A stretch of DNA of 64,000 nucleotides, taken from contig JACTMY010000013.1 of the NCBI GenBank assembly GCA_014584395.1, positions 152,465-216,464 of the forward strand, in the 5' to 3' direction. Made by a program: the position numbers and the translations under genes. The stretch is from Planctomycetota bacterium (lineage in GTDB: Bacteria; Planctomycetota; Planctomycetia; Gemmatales; HRBIN36). Below are positions 37,636-45,890 of the stretch, in pieces (positions within the stretch are counted from its first letter, which is position 1; each line of letters starts with the position of its first letter). The notes under the pieces are model-generated. The model searched no databases. It was not told where the DNA came from and was given only the letters and a program-made list of their open reading frames with translations.

Positions 37636-38677
37636 CACCGCCTTCCAAGCATGGCTTGCGCAAGGGCAGCGGCTGCTGGCACGTTGGTGCCGCTGCTTTG
37701 CCGAATGGCTGGAGGGCGCACCGCGCTCGGCAACCTCGCCCTGGGGGTCGTTGGCTCCTGCCGCCTTGCCTGGGACTGCTGCAGCTACCTTGGAGCGGCT
37801 TGAACGCATCGTCCTGACCGAAGCGGTTTTGCACACCTTGTTTGATCAATATCAATCCCATTGCCAAACCGACCGCGGCGAAGAAGAAACGGGCTGGGTG
37901 CTCCTGGGGCTGCGCGAGGAAACCCTGGCCGTGGCGATGGCGGCCCTGCCAGCGGGAGCGGGTCGTGAAGCGGGGGTGGCTCACATCCGGTTTGACGTCG
38001 ACGCCCAGGCACTCGCCAGTCGCATCCTCAGACAGGCGGATCGACGGCTCACCATCCTTGGCGTCGTGCACACCCACCCCGGCAGTTTGCGGCATCCGAG
38101 TCGCGGCGATTATGAGGGGGATCGACAGTGGGTGCGCTTGCTGCGCGGGGGAGAAGGCATTTTTGGCATCGGCACCGCCGACGCTGAAGCGTGGGAAAAT
38201 AAGGACACCGAATCACACGGTTGGTCAACGCCCAAGCCGCACATGCACGTTTGCGGTCGACTTCGTTGGAGTTGGTATGCTCTGGGGGAGCAAGACCGCA
38301 ACTACCGCCCCATGCCCGTCGAAGTGATTCCTGGCGAGGACCTGGCGCAGCCGCTACAGTTAGTGTGGCCCATCATCGAACGTCATGCGGCTCAGCTCGA
38401 AGCGCTCTGCCAGCTATTGGCGCGGATTCGCTTTAGCATTCAAAGCGAGCCGCCTGCCTTATGGTTGACGTTCCCTGCGCCCTATCAAGCACAACTGGGC
38501 GTCAAGCTGAACGAGCATGGTGTTTCCTATTGGCAGGCGCCGCTGGCGAATGGGCAGGCGTTGCCGCCGGGGGATGCCGCCTGGCGCGCCGCCCCTTGCC
38601 AGGCATCTTCACTGGCTGAAGGCGTGTTTCAACTCTTGGCTGCCGAGGCGGCGCAGACATCTACGGTTACGCTTTAG
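37628..38677 (+). CDS. JAMM/MPN-domain metalloprotease
   Basis: A 349-residue protein with a complete JAMM zinc-protease motif, HTHPGSLRHPSRGD (His-x-His-x7-Ser-x2-Asp) near residue 148, and the preceding catalytic Glu in EEETGWVLLG near 85. Such proteases cleave isopeptide or C-terminal peptide bonds, for example on ubiquitin-like or sulfur-carrier proteins, or act on peptidoglycan. Residues 215-349 are an additional unassigned region. The GTG start overlaps the stop of the preceding gene (GTGAATAA), which suggests coupled translation. No ubiquitin-like or E1-like gene is in view. Confidence 0.82.
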   Translation: MNNTAFQAWLAQGQRLLARWCRCFAEWLEGAPRSATSPWGSLAPAALPGTAAATLERLERIVLTEAVLHTLFDQYQSHCQTDRGEEETGWVLLGLREETLAVAMAALPAGAGREAGVAHIRFDVDAQALASRILRQADRRLTILGVVHTHPGSLRHPSRGDYEGDRQWVRLLRGGEGIFGIGTADAEAWENKDTESHGWSTPKPHMHVCGRLRWSWYALGEQDRNYRPMPVEVIPGEDLAQPLQLVWPIIERHAAQLEALCQLLARIRFSIQSEPPALWLTFPAPYQAQLGVKLNEHGVSYWQAPLANGQALPPGDAAWRAAPCQASSLAEGVFQLLAAEAAQTSTVTL

Positions 38678-38980
38678 CAAACAGGTTGAGCCAGACGCCC
38701 GCTTTTGGCCCCCTCGATGTCCTCTCCTTTGCTCTTGCAAAGTGGTTGTGAACGGAGTGAGAAACCAAGGCGAACGGTCCGTGGGATGATTTCCTATTTC
38801 TTGCCCATCCCCTAGGATCCCTGTTTGCCCAATCCTATGATTCTTTCCAAAAACCTGCACAATGGCCCCATCATTTTACGATGAATACAACAGGCCCTCT
38901 TTCTCTAGCTTGAGCAACTTCGCATAGGCCGCAAAGATGACGCACTTTCGCTCAACCACCCCAACGGAAGGGTGTTCTCC
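38678..38980. other. Intergenic region without recognised features
   Basis: About 300 bp between the JAMM gene and the next plus-strand gene. I find no gene on either strand and no clear hairpin. The part just before 38981 contains GGAAGGG, the probable ribosome site of the following gene. Confidence 0.4.
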
Positions 38981-39787
38981 ATGCGATTTATGCGCTGTAT
39001 CCTCGGCTGCGTCTGGCTTCCGTTGCTCTTGATTGAATACCGTGCGTTTGGTTCCGAAGTCAATCCCGCCATGCTGCGTCAAGCGGCTCTGTCCGCGATT
39101 CCGCTCGATCAGGTGAAGCCGAGCGACCGCGCGAAGGTGGAAGAAGTCCTACAAAATAGCGAGTTGTTCGTTCGCGGGCCGATCGAGTCCTTTCCTTGCA
39201 AACCCGCCATTTATCGCTGGCTGCTCGATCACCCTGAATGGGGCGTGCACGCCTGGCGACATTTGGGCGCCACGCAAATTCAGGTCGAACGGCAAAAAGA
39301 CAATAGTTTTCTCGGGCAGGATCAATCGGGTGGCGAGTTGCGTTGGCGGCTGGTCCATGAAGCCTCGGGCAAGCGTGTTTGGTATGCCGAGGGTTCGGGC
39401 CGCATGGCGCCGTTCACTCCCATCGTCACGATCCGGGCCGTGCTGTTGCTGCGCTATCAAGAAGTCATGGCGGAGGATGGCCGGGTCGGCATTCGCCATC
39501 GCTCCGAAGTTTTCGCCATGTATGACCCCAAGTCGGCGGCATTGATTAGGAAGTTCTTACAGAGCTCATCGGAAACCCTTGGCAAAAAAGTGCTTGAACA
39601 AATCGAACTGTTCTTTTCGGGCATGGCCTGGTATCTGACGGAGAATCCCGACTGGGGTCAGCAGGTCATGTCGACGCGTGCCACCGACGCCTTGAAGAAA
39701 GCCGCCTATGAACGGTTGGCTGTGGAACTGCGGACTTTGCCGAGCCGGGGCAGTTTGGCTCAGCCCTCCGCCGCGACAAAAAAATGA
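38981..39787 (+). CDS. Exported hypothetical protein
   Basis: A 268-residue protein with an N-terminal signal sequence (MRFMRCILGCVWLPLLLIEY, cleavage near FGSE). It contains PAIYRWLLDHPEWGVHAWRHLG and, near the C-terminus, GMAWYLTENPDWGQQV. Such repeated WLxxHPxWG/YLxENPxWG elements suggest an internal duplication. I do not recognise the family. ATG 38981 has GGAAGGG 9-14 nt upstream; a GTG at 38972 is also in frame. It heads a series of three small plus-strand genes. Confidence 0.78.
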   Translation: MRFMRCILGCVWLPLLLIEYRAFGSEVNPAMLRQAALSAIPLDQVKPSDRAKVEEVLQNSELFVRGPIESFPCKPAIYRWLLDHPEWGVHAWRHLGATQIQVERQKDNSFLGQDQSGGELRWRLVHEASGKRVWYAEGSGRMAPFTPIVTIRAVLLLRYQEVMAEDGRVGIRHRSEVFAMYDPKSAALIRKFLQSSSETLGKKVLEQIELFFSGMAWYLTENPDWGQQVMSTRATDALKKAAYERLAVELRTLPSRGSLAQPSAATKK

Positions 39788-39831
39788 AACTCCCTTGACA
39801 GCCTGCCTCTGGGCGAGTATCTGCCCCCGCC

Positions 39832-40230
39832 ATGAATCCGATAGCCTCATTGCCTGAAGCGGAAGTGGTCCAATGCGTCTTCACCGATCAGGTGGAGCCG
39901 CCCATGCCAGCGCTGCGCTTGCGCTGGCCAGCCGAAGCCAGTCCGTCGCGCCTGTGGACGCTGCCCGCGGGGACCAGCCGCATCGGCCCGCCGCCCAGTC
40001 AATTTGGGATTGTGATCCGCCGGCTCGCCAGCGATTCCTATCTGGTGCGCCTGATCTGGGAAGACAGCTACCTCGATTGGCGTCATCTGCGCCGCGCGGA
40101 GATTCGGCAAACCTGCATCGGCGCGATACTCACCGCGATTGGCACGCGCCTGGAGGACATGCTTGAACAGCCGATCATGCCGCGCACAATGCCTAGCATT
40201 CCCATTAACTCGCCGGGCAAGGCGGCCTGA
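39832..40230 (+). CDS. Small hypothetical protein
   Basis: A 132-residue cytoplasmic-looking protein of unknown function. The central part RLWTLPAGTSRIGPPPSQFG and LVRLIWEDSYLDWRHLRRAE is compact and conserved-looking; the C-terminal 25 residues are Pro/Met-rich. It starts 45 bp after the preceding gene and ends 45 bp before the next, consistent with one operon. Confidence 0.7.
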   Translation: MNPIASLPEAEVVQCVFTDQVEPPMPALRLRWPAEASPSRLWTLPAGTSRIGPPPSQFGIVIRRLASDSYLVRLIWEDSYLDWRHLRRAEIRQTCIGAILTAIGTRLEDMLEQPIMPRTMPSIPINSPGKAA

Positions 40231-40275
40231 TCCTCCTCTCATCCATCACCCTGGCCGCTGTGGAAGGATACGTTC

Positions 40276-41064
40276 ATGTCGCCGATCTTGATATTGCTCG
40301 CGGGGTTGCTCTTCCAGCCGCTTCAGGACGCGCCGTCCAACCCAGCCAAATTAACGTTGACCATGCAGCCCACGTTTGGAGCACTGGGGCCGGTCCGCCA
40401 CTCGGCCCGCTATTCCCCACGGGATCACCTTTACGTTCGCATTCACTGCAGCGGACTCACTCAGGACCGCGACGGCAAAGTCAATTTCGGCGTGCGGATG
40501 TCGCTCCGTCTTCCCACCGGACAGGAAGTGCCGATGCAGCAGGTCAACTTGGGCACGGTCTCCTACTGGCGTGAAAACCATTTTTCCTTGCCCTATCATT
40601 TGCCTCTGGAACTGAATCAGGCTCCCGGCGCCTACACCCTGATTTGCAAGGTGCTCGATCAATATGCCGCCACGGACGTGACATGCGAGATGCCCTTCGA
40701 GGTGCAGCCGATGCAATTCGCGCTCCTAGGGCCGCTGTTTTATTTCGACAATGAAGCCAAGGTTCCCGCCGGACCGAGCGGCATCGTTGGCCAAAAGCTG
40801 TTCGTCAACATAGGCGTCGTGGGCCACCTGGTGCAACCAAAGCAGTCGAAAGTGCTCGCTCGGATGCATCTTCTGGACGCCCAGGGCAAGACGATCCACG
40901 AGATTCAATCCGAACCGATGACCCTGGCCGAACCGGTGCTTGGGTTCGCCATCTCTTTTGACCTGCTCAAGGCGGGTGAGTTCACGATGCGATTCACCGT
41001 CGTCGATGAATTAGCCAACCGGACCTTGCACACCGAAGTACCGCTTAAGGTTCGCGAACCCTAG
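40276..41064 (+). CDS. Secreted beta-sandwich hypothetical protein
   Basis: A 262-residue protein with a short signal peptide (MSPILILLAGLLFQPLQ). The mature part looks like two Ig-like beta domains: one around DHLYVRIHCSGLTQDRDGKV with RLPTGQEVPMQQVNLG, and one around IGVVGHLVQPKQSKVLARMH ending FTVVDELANRTLHTEVPLKV. There is no catalytic motif. It is likely a periplasmic or surface structural protein and the last gene of the three-gene series starting at 38981. Confidence 0.78.
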   Translation: MSPILILLAGLLFQPLQDAPSNPAKLTLTMQPTFGALGPVRHSARYSPRDHLYVRIHCSGLTQDRDGKVNFGVRMSLRLPTGQEVPMQQVNLGTVSYWRENHFSLPYHLPLELNQAPGAYTLICKVLDQYAATDVTCEMPFEVQPMQFALLGPLFYFDNEAKVPAGPSGIVGQKLFVNIGVVGHLVQPKQSKVLARMHLLDAQGKTIHEIQSEPMTLAEPVLGFAISFDLLKAGEFTMRFTVVDELANRTLHTEVPLKVREP

Positions 41065-41132
41065 TCGTTGCGCCGGACGCTCAGCGATGCCGTGGCGGAT
41101 TGGCTCCTGATGACGTGAGCGATCCAGACAGT

Positions 41133-42782
41133 TCAATTCGGGACCACCATGCGATAAGCCTTGATCCCGCCGCTCAGATTCCGCACTTGAAAGCCATGTT
41201 GCAGCAAGACTCTGGCCGCAAGGTAACCCCGCTGCCCCACGCGGCAGTAGGTCACGATGCTCCGATCCTTGGGCAGTTCGCCGAGATGGCTGCGCAGCCC
41301 ATCCACGGGAATGTGCTTAGCTCCGGGGAGATGATCCTCGGCAAACTCGTCAGCCGTGCGAACATCCAACACCAGCGGCCGCTGTCCTTCGGGTAAGGCC
41401 AGCAGGTCCGCCGCGGTGATTTGCGGATGATCACCGCGGAGCAGGCCGGCCGCCACGAAACCGGCCATGTTGATGGGGTCCTTGGCGGAGCCATATTGCG
41501 GGGCATAGGCCAGTTCCGCTTGTTCTAAATCAAACACCGTCATGCCCGCCTGGATGGCAATGGCCAGCACGTCGATGCGCTTATCGACGCCATGGCGCCC
41601 CACGATTTGAGCGCCCCAAATCTTGCCCGTTTTCGGCTCGAACAGCAGCTTGATCGTCATCGCTTCCGCGCCGGGATAGTACCCGGCATGATGCGATGGG
41701 TGAACGTAAATGGCATGGAAAGGACGACTAGCGCGGCGCAAGCTTTTTTCGGAAGCTCCCGTCATGGCCGCCGTGATCTGGAAGCAGCCGACGATGGATG
41801 TCCCTTGAAAGCCGCGAAAGGCGACGGGCCGACCGAGCAAGGCATGTTCCGCCGCCAACCGCCCCTGCCGATTGGCGGGACCGGCCAGGGCAAGCTGCGC
41901 CGGATCGCCGGTGATGAAATCCCGGCTCTCGATGGCGTCGCCCACCGCATAGATGTCGGGATCGCTGGTTTGCAGCTGGGCGTTGACGCGGATGCCGCCG
42001 CGCGGGCCGACCTCCAGCCCCGCGGCCGCCGCCAATTGATTTTCCGGCCGCACGCCAACGCCCAAGATCACCAGCGGCGCTGCAAGCGTTTGCCCCGATT
42101 TCAGTTGGACCTGGATGCCCTGGCCGCTGGAGGTGAAGGATTCCGCCGATTGACCCAAATGAACGGCGACGCCATGCTGCTTGAGCGCGTCCATAAGGGG
42201 CGTGGTCATTTCCTTGTCGAGCGGCGGCAGGATTTGATCCTGGAGTTCAACCAGCGCGACCTTAACTCCGCGATGAACCAGATTTTCCACCAACTCCAGG
42301 CCGATGAAACCAGCGCCGATGACGATCGCTTGCTTCACGCCCTGGTCGACCGCGGCACGAATGCGGTCCATGTCCTGCATGTGGCGCAGCGTATGGATGC
42401 CAGGCAAGTCGATGCCGGGCAAGGGAGGCCGCAGCGGGGCTGCCCCCGGCGCGAGGATGAGTTTGTCGTAACTTTCCTCGTAACTGCGATTCGTGACCAG
42501 GTCGCGGACGAGGACCGTTTTTTTGACGCGGTCGATGGCTTCGACGTTGCTTTGCAGCCGGACGTCGATGCGAAAGGTGGTTCTTAAACTCTCGGGACTG
42601 GCCACCAAAAGACGATCCCGTTCCTCGATGACTCCGCCGATGTAGTAAGGCAAGCCGCAATTGGCAAAGGAAACGTCGGGGCCGCGCTCGAAAAGCACAA
42701 TCTCCGCCGCTTCCGAGAGTCTGCGGGCGCGGGTCGCCGCCGAAGCCCCACCCGCCACGCCGCCGACGATGATCAGTTTCAT
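41133..42782 (-). CDS. cdr: CoA-disulfide reductase with rhodanese domain
   Basis: FAD/NAD-dependent disulfide reductase of the single-cysteine group that reduces CoA disulfide or CoA persulfide. Of 549 residues, 1-445 are the pyridine-nucleotide-disulfide fold, with VGGVAGGASAATRAR, catalytic Cys42 in NCGLPYYIGG, GAGFIGLELVENL and YAVGDAIES; 455-549 form a rhodanese domain with Cys513 in TYCRVGQRG. Fusion to rhodanese is known in CoA-persulfide reductases, which act on sulfane sulfur. The ribosome site AAGGATG precedes ATG 42782. It is the second gene of an operon led by an ArsR repressor. Confidence 0.92.
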   Translation of the reverse strand: MKLIIVGGVAGGASAATRARRLSEAAEIVLFERGPDVSFANCGLPYYIGGVIEERDRLLVASPESLRTTFRIDVRLQSNVEAIDRVKKTVLVRDLVTNRSYEESYDKLILAPGAAPLRPPLPGIDLPGIHTLRHMQDMDRIRAAVDQGVKQAIVIGAGFIGLELVENLVHRGVKVALVELQDQILPPLDKEMTTPLMDALKQHGVAVHLGQSAESFTSSGQGIQVQLKSGQTLAAPLVILGVGVRPENQLAAAAGLEVGPRGGIRVNAQLQTSDPDIYAVGDAIESRDFITGDPAQLALAGPANRQGRLAAEHALLGRPVAFRGFQGTSIVGCFQITAAMTGASEKSLRRASRPFHAIYVHPSHHAGYYPGAEAMTIKLLFEPKTGKIWGAQIVGRHGVDKRIDVLAIAIQAGMTVFDLEQAELAYAPQYGSAKDPINMAGFVAAGLLRGDHPQITAADLLALPEGQRPLVLDVRTADEFAEDHLPGAKHIPVDGLRSHLGELPKDRSIVTYCRVGQRGYLAARVLLQHGFQVRNLSGGIKAYRMVVPN

Positions 42783-42847
42783 GGGTCATCCTTTCCAGCA
42801 TTCCAGATGAATGAAACCGAGCGTGCTGTTCCAATGATCGCTTCGGC

Positions 42848-43180
42848 TCACTGGTTGTTGGCGTCAAAACGCGTTTCAATGCAATGCATTATTTGTGCCA
42901 GATGCGGCTCGGCGACTTGATAGTAATTTTTGCGGCCTTCCTTGAGATTGGTGAGAAAGCCGCACCGCTGCATGAGCCGCAAATGTTCCGAGGCCATGTG
43001 ATTGGCGATTTGGCAAGCTTCGGCCAATTCGCCGACGGTGTAGCGGCCGCGAAGCAGCATCTGAATCATGCGCAAGCGGTGGGGATGGGCCAAGGTCCGC
43101 AAACACTCGGCGGCCTGGTTTAACGCTTGCAAATCTGTAAATGGTTTGGACTTCGAGACCGTAGTCGTTTTAGCGTTCAT
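42848..43180 (-). CDS. ArsR-family transcriptional repressor
   Basis: A 110-residue winged-helix repressor. The DNA-binding core is LRTLAHPHRLRMIQML, then YTVGELAEACQIANHMASEHLRLMQ, with the wing GRKNYYQV. Cysteines sit in AECLR, EACQI, QRCGF and MHCIE. One or more could sense reactive sulfur or metal, but they do not line up with the classic Cys pair of BigR/SqrR that I know, so the inducer is open. The start at 43180 has GAGGTG 3 nt upstream; a longer in-frame start at 43219 would lie inside the operator. It is expected to repress its own promoter and the downstream CoA-disulfide reductase gene. Confidence 0.9.
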   Translation of the reverse strand: MNAKTTTVSKSKPFTDLQALNQAAECLRTLAHPHRLRMIQMLLRGRYTVGELAEACQIANHMASEHLRLMQRCGFLTNLKEGRKNYYQVAEPHLAQIMHCIETRFDANNQ

Positions 43181-43204
43181 GGTCACCTCTTCTTGGTATA
43201 TATA

Positions 43205-43232
43205 AATATATCGTAACATTACGATATGTCAA
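43205..43232 (-). promoter_or_regulatory. ArsR promoter with dyad operator
   Basis: Minus strand: -35 TTGACA (43232-43227), 16 nt spacer, -10 TATATT (43210-43205). The spacer is filled by the perfect dyad ATATCGTA-ACAT-TACGATAT (43208-43227). A dyad between -35 and -10, 25 bp before an ArsR gene, is the standard autoregulatory layout. Confidence 0.75.
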
Positions 43233-43274
43233 TATGATTGCCTTTCCTACAGAAGTATAGCGGCAATTCCCAAT

Positions 43275-43304
43275 AAAAAGCCGCATGCGCAGGACGCATG
43301 CGGC
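43275..43304 (-). terminator. Strong intrinsic terminator of the Cys/Met-rich gene
   Basis: GCCGCATGCG (43280-43289) and CGCATGCGGC (43295-43304) are perfectly complementary over 10 bp with a 5 nt loop. On the minus strand the stem is followed by TTTTTATT. It lies 37 bp beyond the stop of the gene at 43341 and insulates it from the ArsR promoter. Confidence 0.85.
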
Positions 43305-43340
43305 GATGACAGGTTGCGGGTGGGAAGGTGGCCAAATCCC

Positions 43341-43853
43341 TTACTTCTTCTTCGTCGGCACGGGGCAGGGTTCACAGGTTCCACAGCAGACCGGCGTGTT
43401 GTTCATCATCACGCAGCAGGTGCAGCCATTGTTCATTAAGCACGTACAGCAGTCGCCGCAGGCTTGAATCATCTCGCAGCATTGCGGGTCGCCGCTGGTG
43501 CAGGAGATGCAGACGCCCGTTTCCGTCATTTCATACTTGCACAGGCCCATCATGAGGTTCATGGTGCAGACGGTCATGCCGTTCATCATGACGCAGCATG
43601 ACACCATGCCGCCGGTGAGCATCGTGCAGAGATTTTGCACCATGCTGGCCGCGACTTTGTCTTCGCAGATGCAGTGGATTTTGATGCCTCCGGGGCATTT
43701 TTCGATTTTGTAGCTGCAGCGCGGCACCATGAGGAAGTTGCCGGCCATGGGGACGTTGGGCGAAGCATTCATCGTGGGACTCATCATGCCGGACATGCCG
43801 ACGTTGGGCATGCCCATTCCAGTTCGTTCCATCATCATCGTGTTGGCGACCAT
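43341..43853 (-). CDS. Cys/Met-rich protein, possible metal-binding
   Basis: A 170-residue protein of unusual composition: 24 Cys and 26 Met. The first 45 residues are Met/Gly/Asn/Pro-rich (MPNVGMSGMMSPTMN). The rest is a run of short Cys clusters: KIHCICED, SCCVMMNGMTVC, VCISC, QCCEM, CGDCCTCLMNNGCTCCVMMN and CCGTCEPCP. There is no signal peptide or membrane segment. The composition suggests soft-metal (Cu, Zn, Cd) binding, like a metallothionein, or a disulfide-rich structural protein; this is inference. An excellent ribosome site (GGAAAGGAG, 5 nt) fixes ATG 43853. It has its own strong terminator and lies next to the sulfur-metabolism operon. Confidence 0.8.
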   Translation of the reverse strand: MVANTMMMERTGMGMPNVGMSGMMSPTMNASPNVPMAGNFLMVPRCSYKIEKCPGGIKIHCICEDKVAASMVQNLCTMLTGGMVSCCVMMNGMTVCTMNLMMGLCKYEMTETGVCISCTSGDPQCCEMIQACGDCCTCLMNNGCTCCVMMNNTPVCCGTCEPCPVPTKKK

Positions 43854-44228
43854 GGAAACTCCTTTCCAGTTTGGAGGGCAGGCTCGTTTGACATCAACCG
43901 TCCCTGCCTTCATGTCCGTGCCGTCGGGGTCGGTTCAAAGCCGTGTCTTGAAAACGCGAATCCGTGGCTCGGCAACCCCTGATCCATCCGTAACGATGGC
44001 AACAATAATAGGAACTCCTGATGAGCTTGTCTAGCGCAGCTTGACTGGATGACGTAAACCTCCCCATCCGTGAAAACGGATAATGTTAGAAGCCAGGACG
44101 AGCCGCCCCGGCCAGTGGATCGATGACGACGATGCGATTCAAGGCAGGGGGACACACGGAACGCGTGGTCCCGCGAGGGAAAGCAGGCCATGCCGCGACA
44201 TCGATGGTTGACAGCAAACGAGGCGCCC
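43854..44228. other. Intergenic region with a small tetraloop hairpin
   Basis: No gene is visible in these 375 bp beyond the ribosome site of the Cys/Met-rich gene. A small perfect hairpin ATCCGT-GAAA-ACGGAT lies at 44066-44081 with a GNRA tetraloop; it has no T run on either side. It may belong to the leader of the Cys/Met-rich gene or be incidental. Confidence 0.4.
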
Positions 44229-44417
44229 ATGTCTTGGGATGGTTCCCCACCGCATTTGCCCCCTGCTCCCAACGGATTCGTTTACGTGCCCATGGTCGGC
44301 TTGCCTGCTCATCAAGTAGCGGCTCTCCAGGCAGTCTATCAGTTAGCCCTTGAACAAGTGCAAGCGGAACTTAGGGATGAGGCTTCCCCCAAAAGGGTCG
44401 AACCGCACTGGAATTGA
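44229..44417 (+). CDS. Small hypothetical protein
   Basis: A 62-residue frame starting MSWDGSPPHLPPAPNGFVYV with GAGG 6 nt upstream. The second half (LPAHQVAALQAVYQLALEQV, then QAELRDE) is a good amphipathic helix and third codon positions are GC-rich, so I believe it is coding. Function unknown. The frame can be extended upstream to 44190, but that part is less protein-like. Confidence 0.5.
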   Translation: MSWDGSPPHLPPAPNGFVYVPMVGLPAHQVAALQAVYQLALEQVQAELRDEASPKRVEPHWN

Positions 44418-44460
44418 GACCGCGACCGCAATCCATCTGCCTCATCGAGCATCAATCAGA

Positions 44461-45669
44461 TCAATCGACAGCGCGCAACGTCGCCGGCAAGACGTTGGCG
44501 AGGCGGTCGATCTCCGCTTCCGTGTTGTAGACGTGGGTCGAAACGCGCAGGAACGGCCCATGAGGGTTTTCCACGGCGTTGATCTCGATGCGATGGCGCT
44601 CCCATAGGCGTTGTCGAAAGGCCTGGACGTCGGGGCCGGTCATGCCAATTGGGAAGCGGAACGCCGTTAACCCGCCGCGCAGGGTTGTCGCATGCGGTGT
44701 GGTCAGTTTTAATCCCGCCAGTCCATCCAATCGTTGCCGCACCAGGTCGCCGAGCGCGAGTTGTCGAGAGCGCGCTCGTTCGATGCCAATGTGCTCTTGG
44801 AATTGAATCACCGACGGCAGCACGAGCCAGGGACAGGGATCCCGGCTGCCCTCGAATTCATGCGACCGCAGCCAGGGAGTTCCACCAAAGATGTCCCGCT
44901 CATGGCTCACATTGCGGTCATAATGCCATCCCCAACTGACGTGCATCGGTTGCAGTCGATCCTCCAGCCCGGGACGAACGTGCAGGAACCCCGTCCCGAC
45001 GGGGGCGAGGAACCATTTATGCAAGTTGGCTGAATAGAAATCCGCGTCGATTTCATCGAGATGGAGCGGCAGCATCCCTGGCGCATGCGCTCCATCGATC
45101 ATCGTCAATACGCCCCGGCGTCGCGCCTCCCGGCAAATTTCCTTGAGAGGCAGCACCATGCCGGTGGTGTAATAAACATGGCTCAGGAAGAGCAACCGGG
45201 TTTCGGGCCGCAATTCGCGCAGGAGGGCTTCCACCACGTCGCCGGGATCATTGAGCTGATAGGGCAAGGAGATAACACGGAGGTTCAGTCGCTGGCGCAC
45301 AGCGGCCCGTTCCCAGGCATAGTGCATCGCGCCATATTCATGATCCGTCAGCACGATCTCGCCCGGCGAGGCCAAGGCCAGCGACCAGGCCGCCAAGTTG
45401 ATGCCGATGGAAACGTTGACGGTCAGCAGCAATTGTCGCGGATCGACCCGCAGATATTCGGCCAGGCGCGAACGCGCCGTCCAAAGGGGTTCGTTGATCG
45501 ACCGCCAGAGAAAATCGGTGGGATTCTGCTGCATGCGGCGGCGCAACTCGGTCAATTCCTCGAAGACGGCCTTGGGGATGATGCCGTAGGAGCCGGTGTT
45601 GAGATAGGTCTGCGCGGGATCGAGGAGGATGTTGTCGCGGACGGAAGACCAAAATGGATCGACGCTCAT
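44461..45669 (-). CDS. Aminotransferase class V-fold PLP enzyme
   Basis: A 402-residue PLP-dependent enzyme of the class V family (cysteine desulfurase, isopenicillin-N epimerase-like). The N-terminal TYLNTGSYGIIP and LLLTVNVSIGINLAAWSL match the epimerase-like branch. PLP residues are readable: the His/Asp of MIDGAHAPGMLPL and the Schiff-base Lys in SANLHKWFLAP. Residues 250-290 carry SWGWHYDRNVSHERDIFGGT. No cysteine loop typical of IscS/SufS is obvious, so I do not call it a desulfurase. It is a single-gene unit divergent from the WD40/cytochrome gene. Confidence 0.88.
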   Translation of the reverse strand: MSVDPFWSSVRDNILLDPAQTYLNTGSYGIIPKAVFEELTELRRRMQQNPTDFLWRSINEPLWTARSRLAEYLRVDPRQLLLTVNVSIGINLAAWSLALASPGEIVLTDHEYGAMHYAWERAAVRQRLNLRVISLPYQLNDPGDVVEALLRELRPETRLLFLSHVYYTTGMVLPLKEICREARRRGVLTMIDGAHAPGMLPLHLDEIDADFYSANLHKWFLAPVGTGFLHVRPGLEDRLQPMHVSWGWHYDRNVSHERDIFGGTPWLRSHEFEGSRDPCPWLVLPSVIQFQEHIGIERARSRQLALGDLVRQRLDGLAGLKLTTPHATTLRGGLTAFRFPIGMTGPDVQAFRQRLWERHRIEINAVENPHGPFLRVSTHVYNTEAEIDRLANVLPATLRAVD

Positions 45670-45890
45670 GGCGGGGCCTCGGACTCAAGGGACTTGTTGT
45701 TTGCTTTACGGGTTTATTCATGTCATGGACAGGTTGACCGCTAACGCCGGCGCTGGCCATGCCCTGCCTCGCAGCATTCCCTGGCCGGAATCGAGGTCCA
45801 TTCTCGATCGCGCGGGGTTTTAAATCTCGGCAAGACGGACCCTTTTCGGATAAGATCAAGGCTGAGACAAGGCCAGACAGGAAGTGAATC

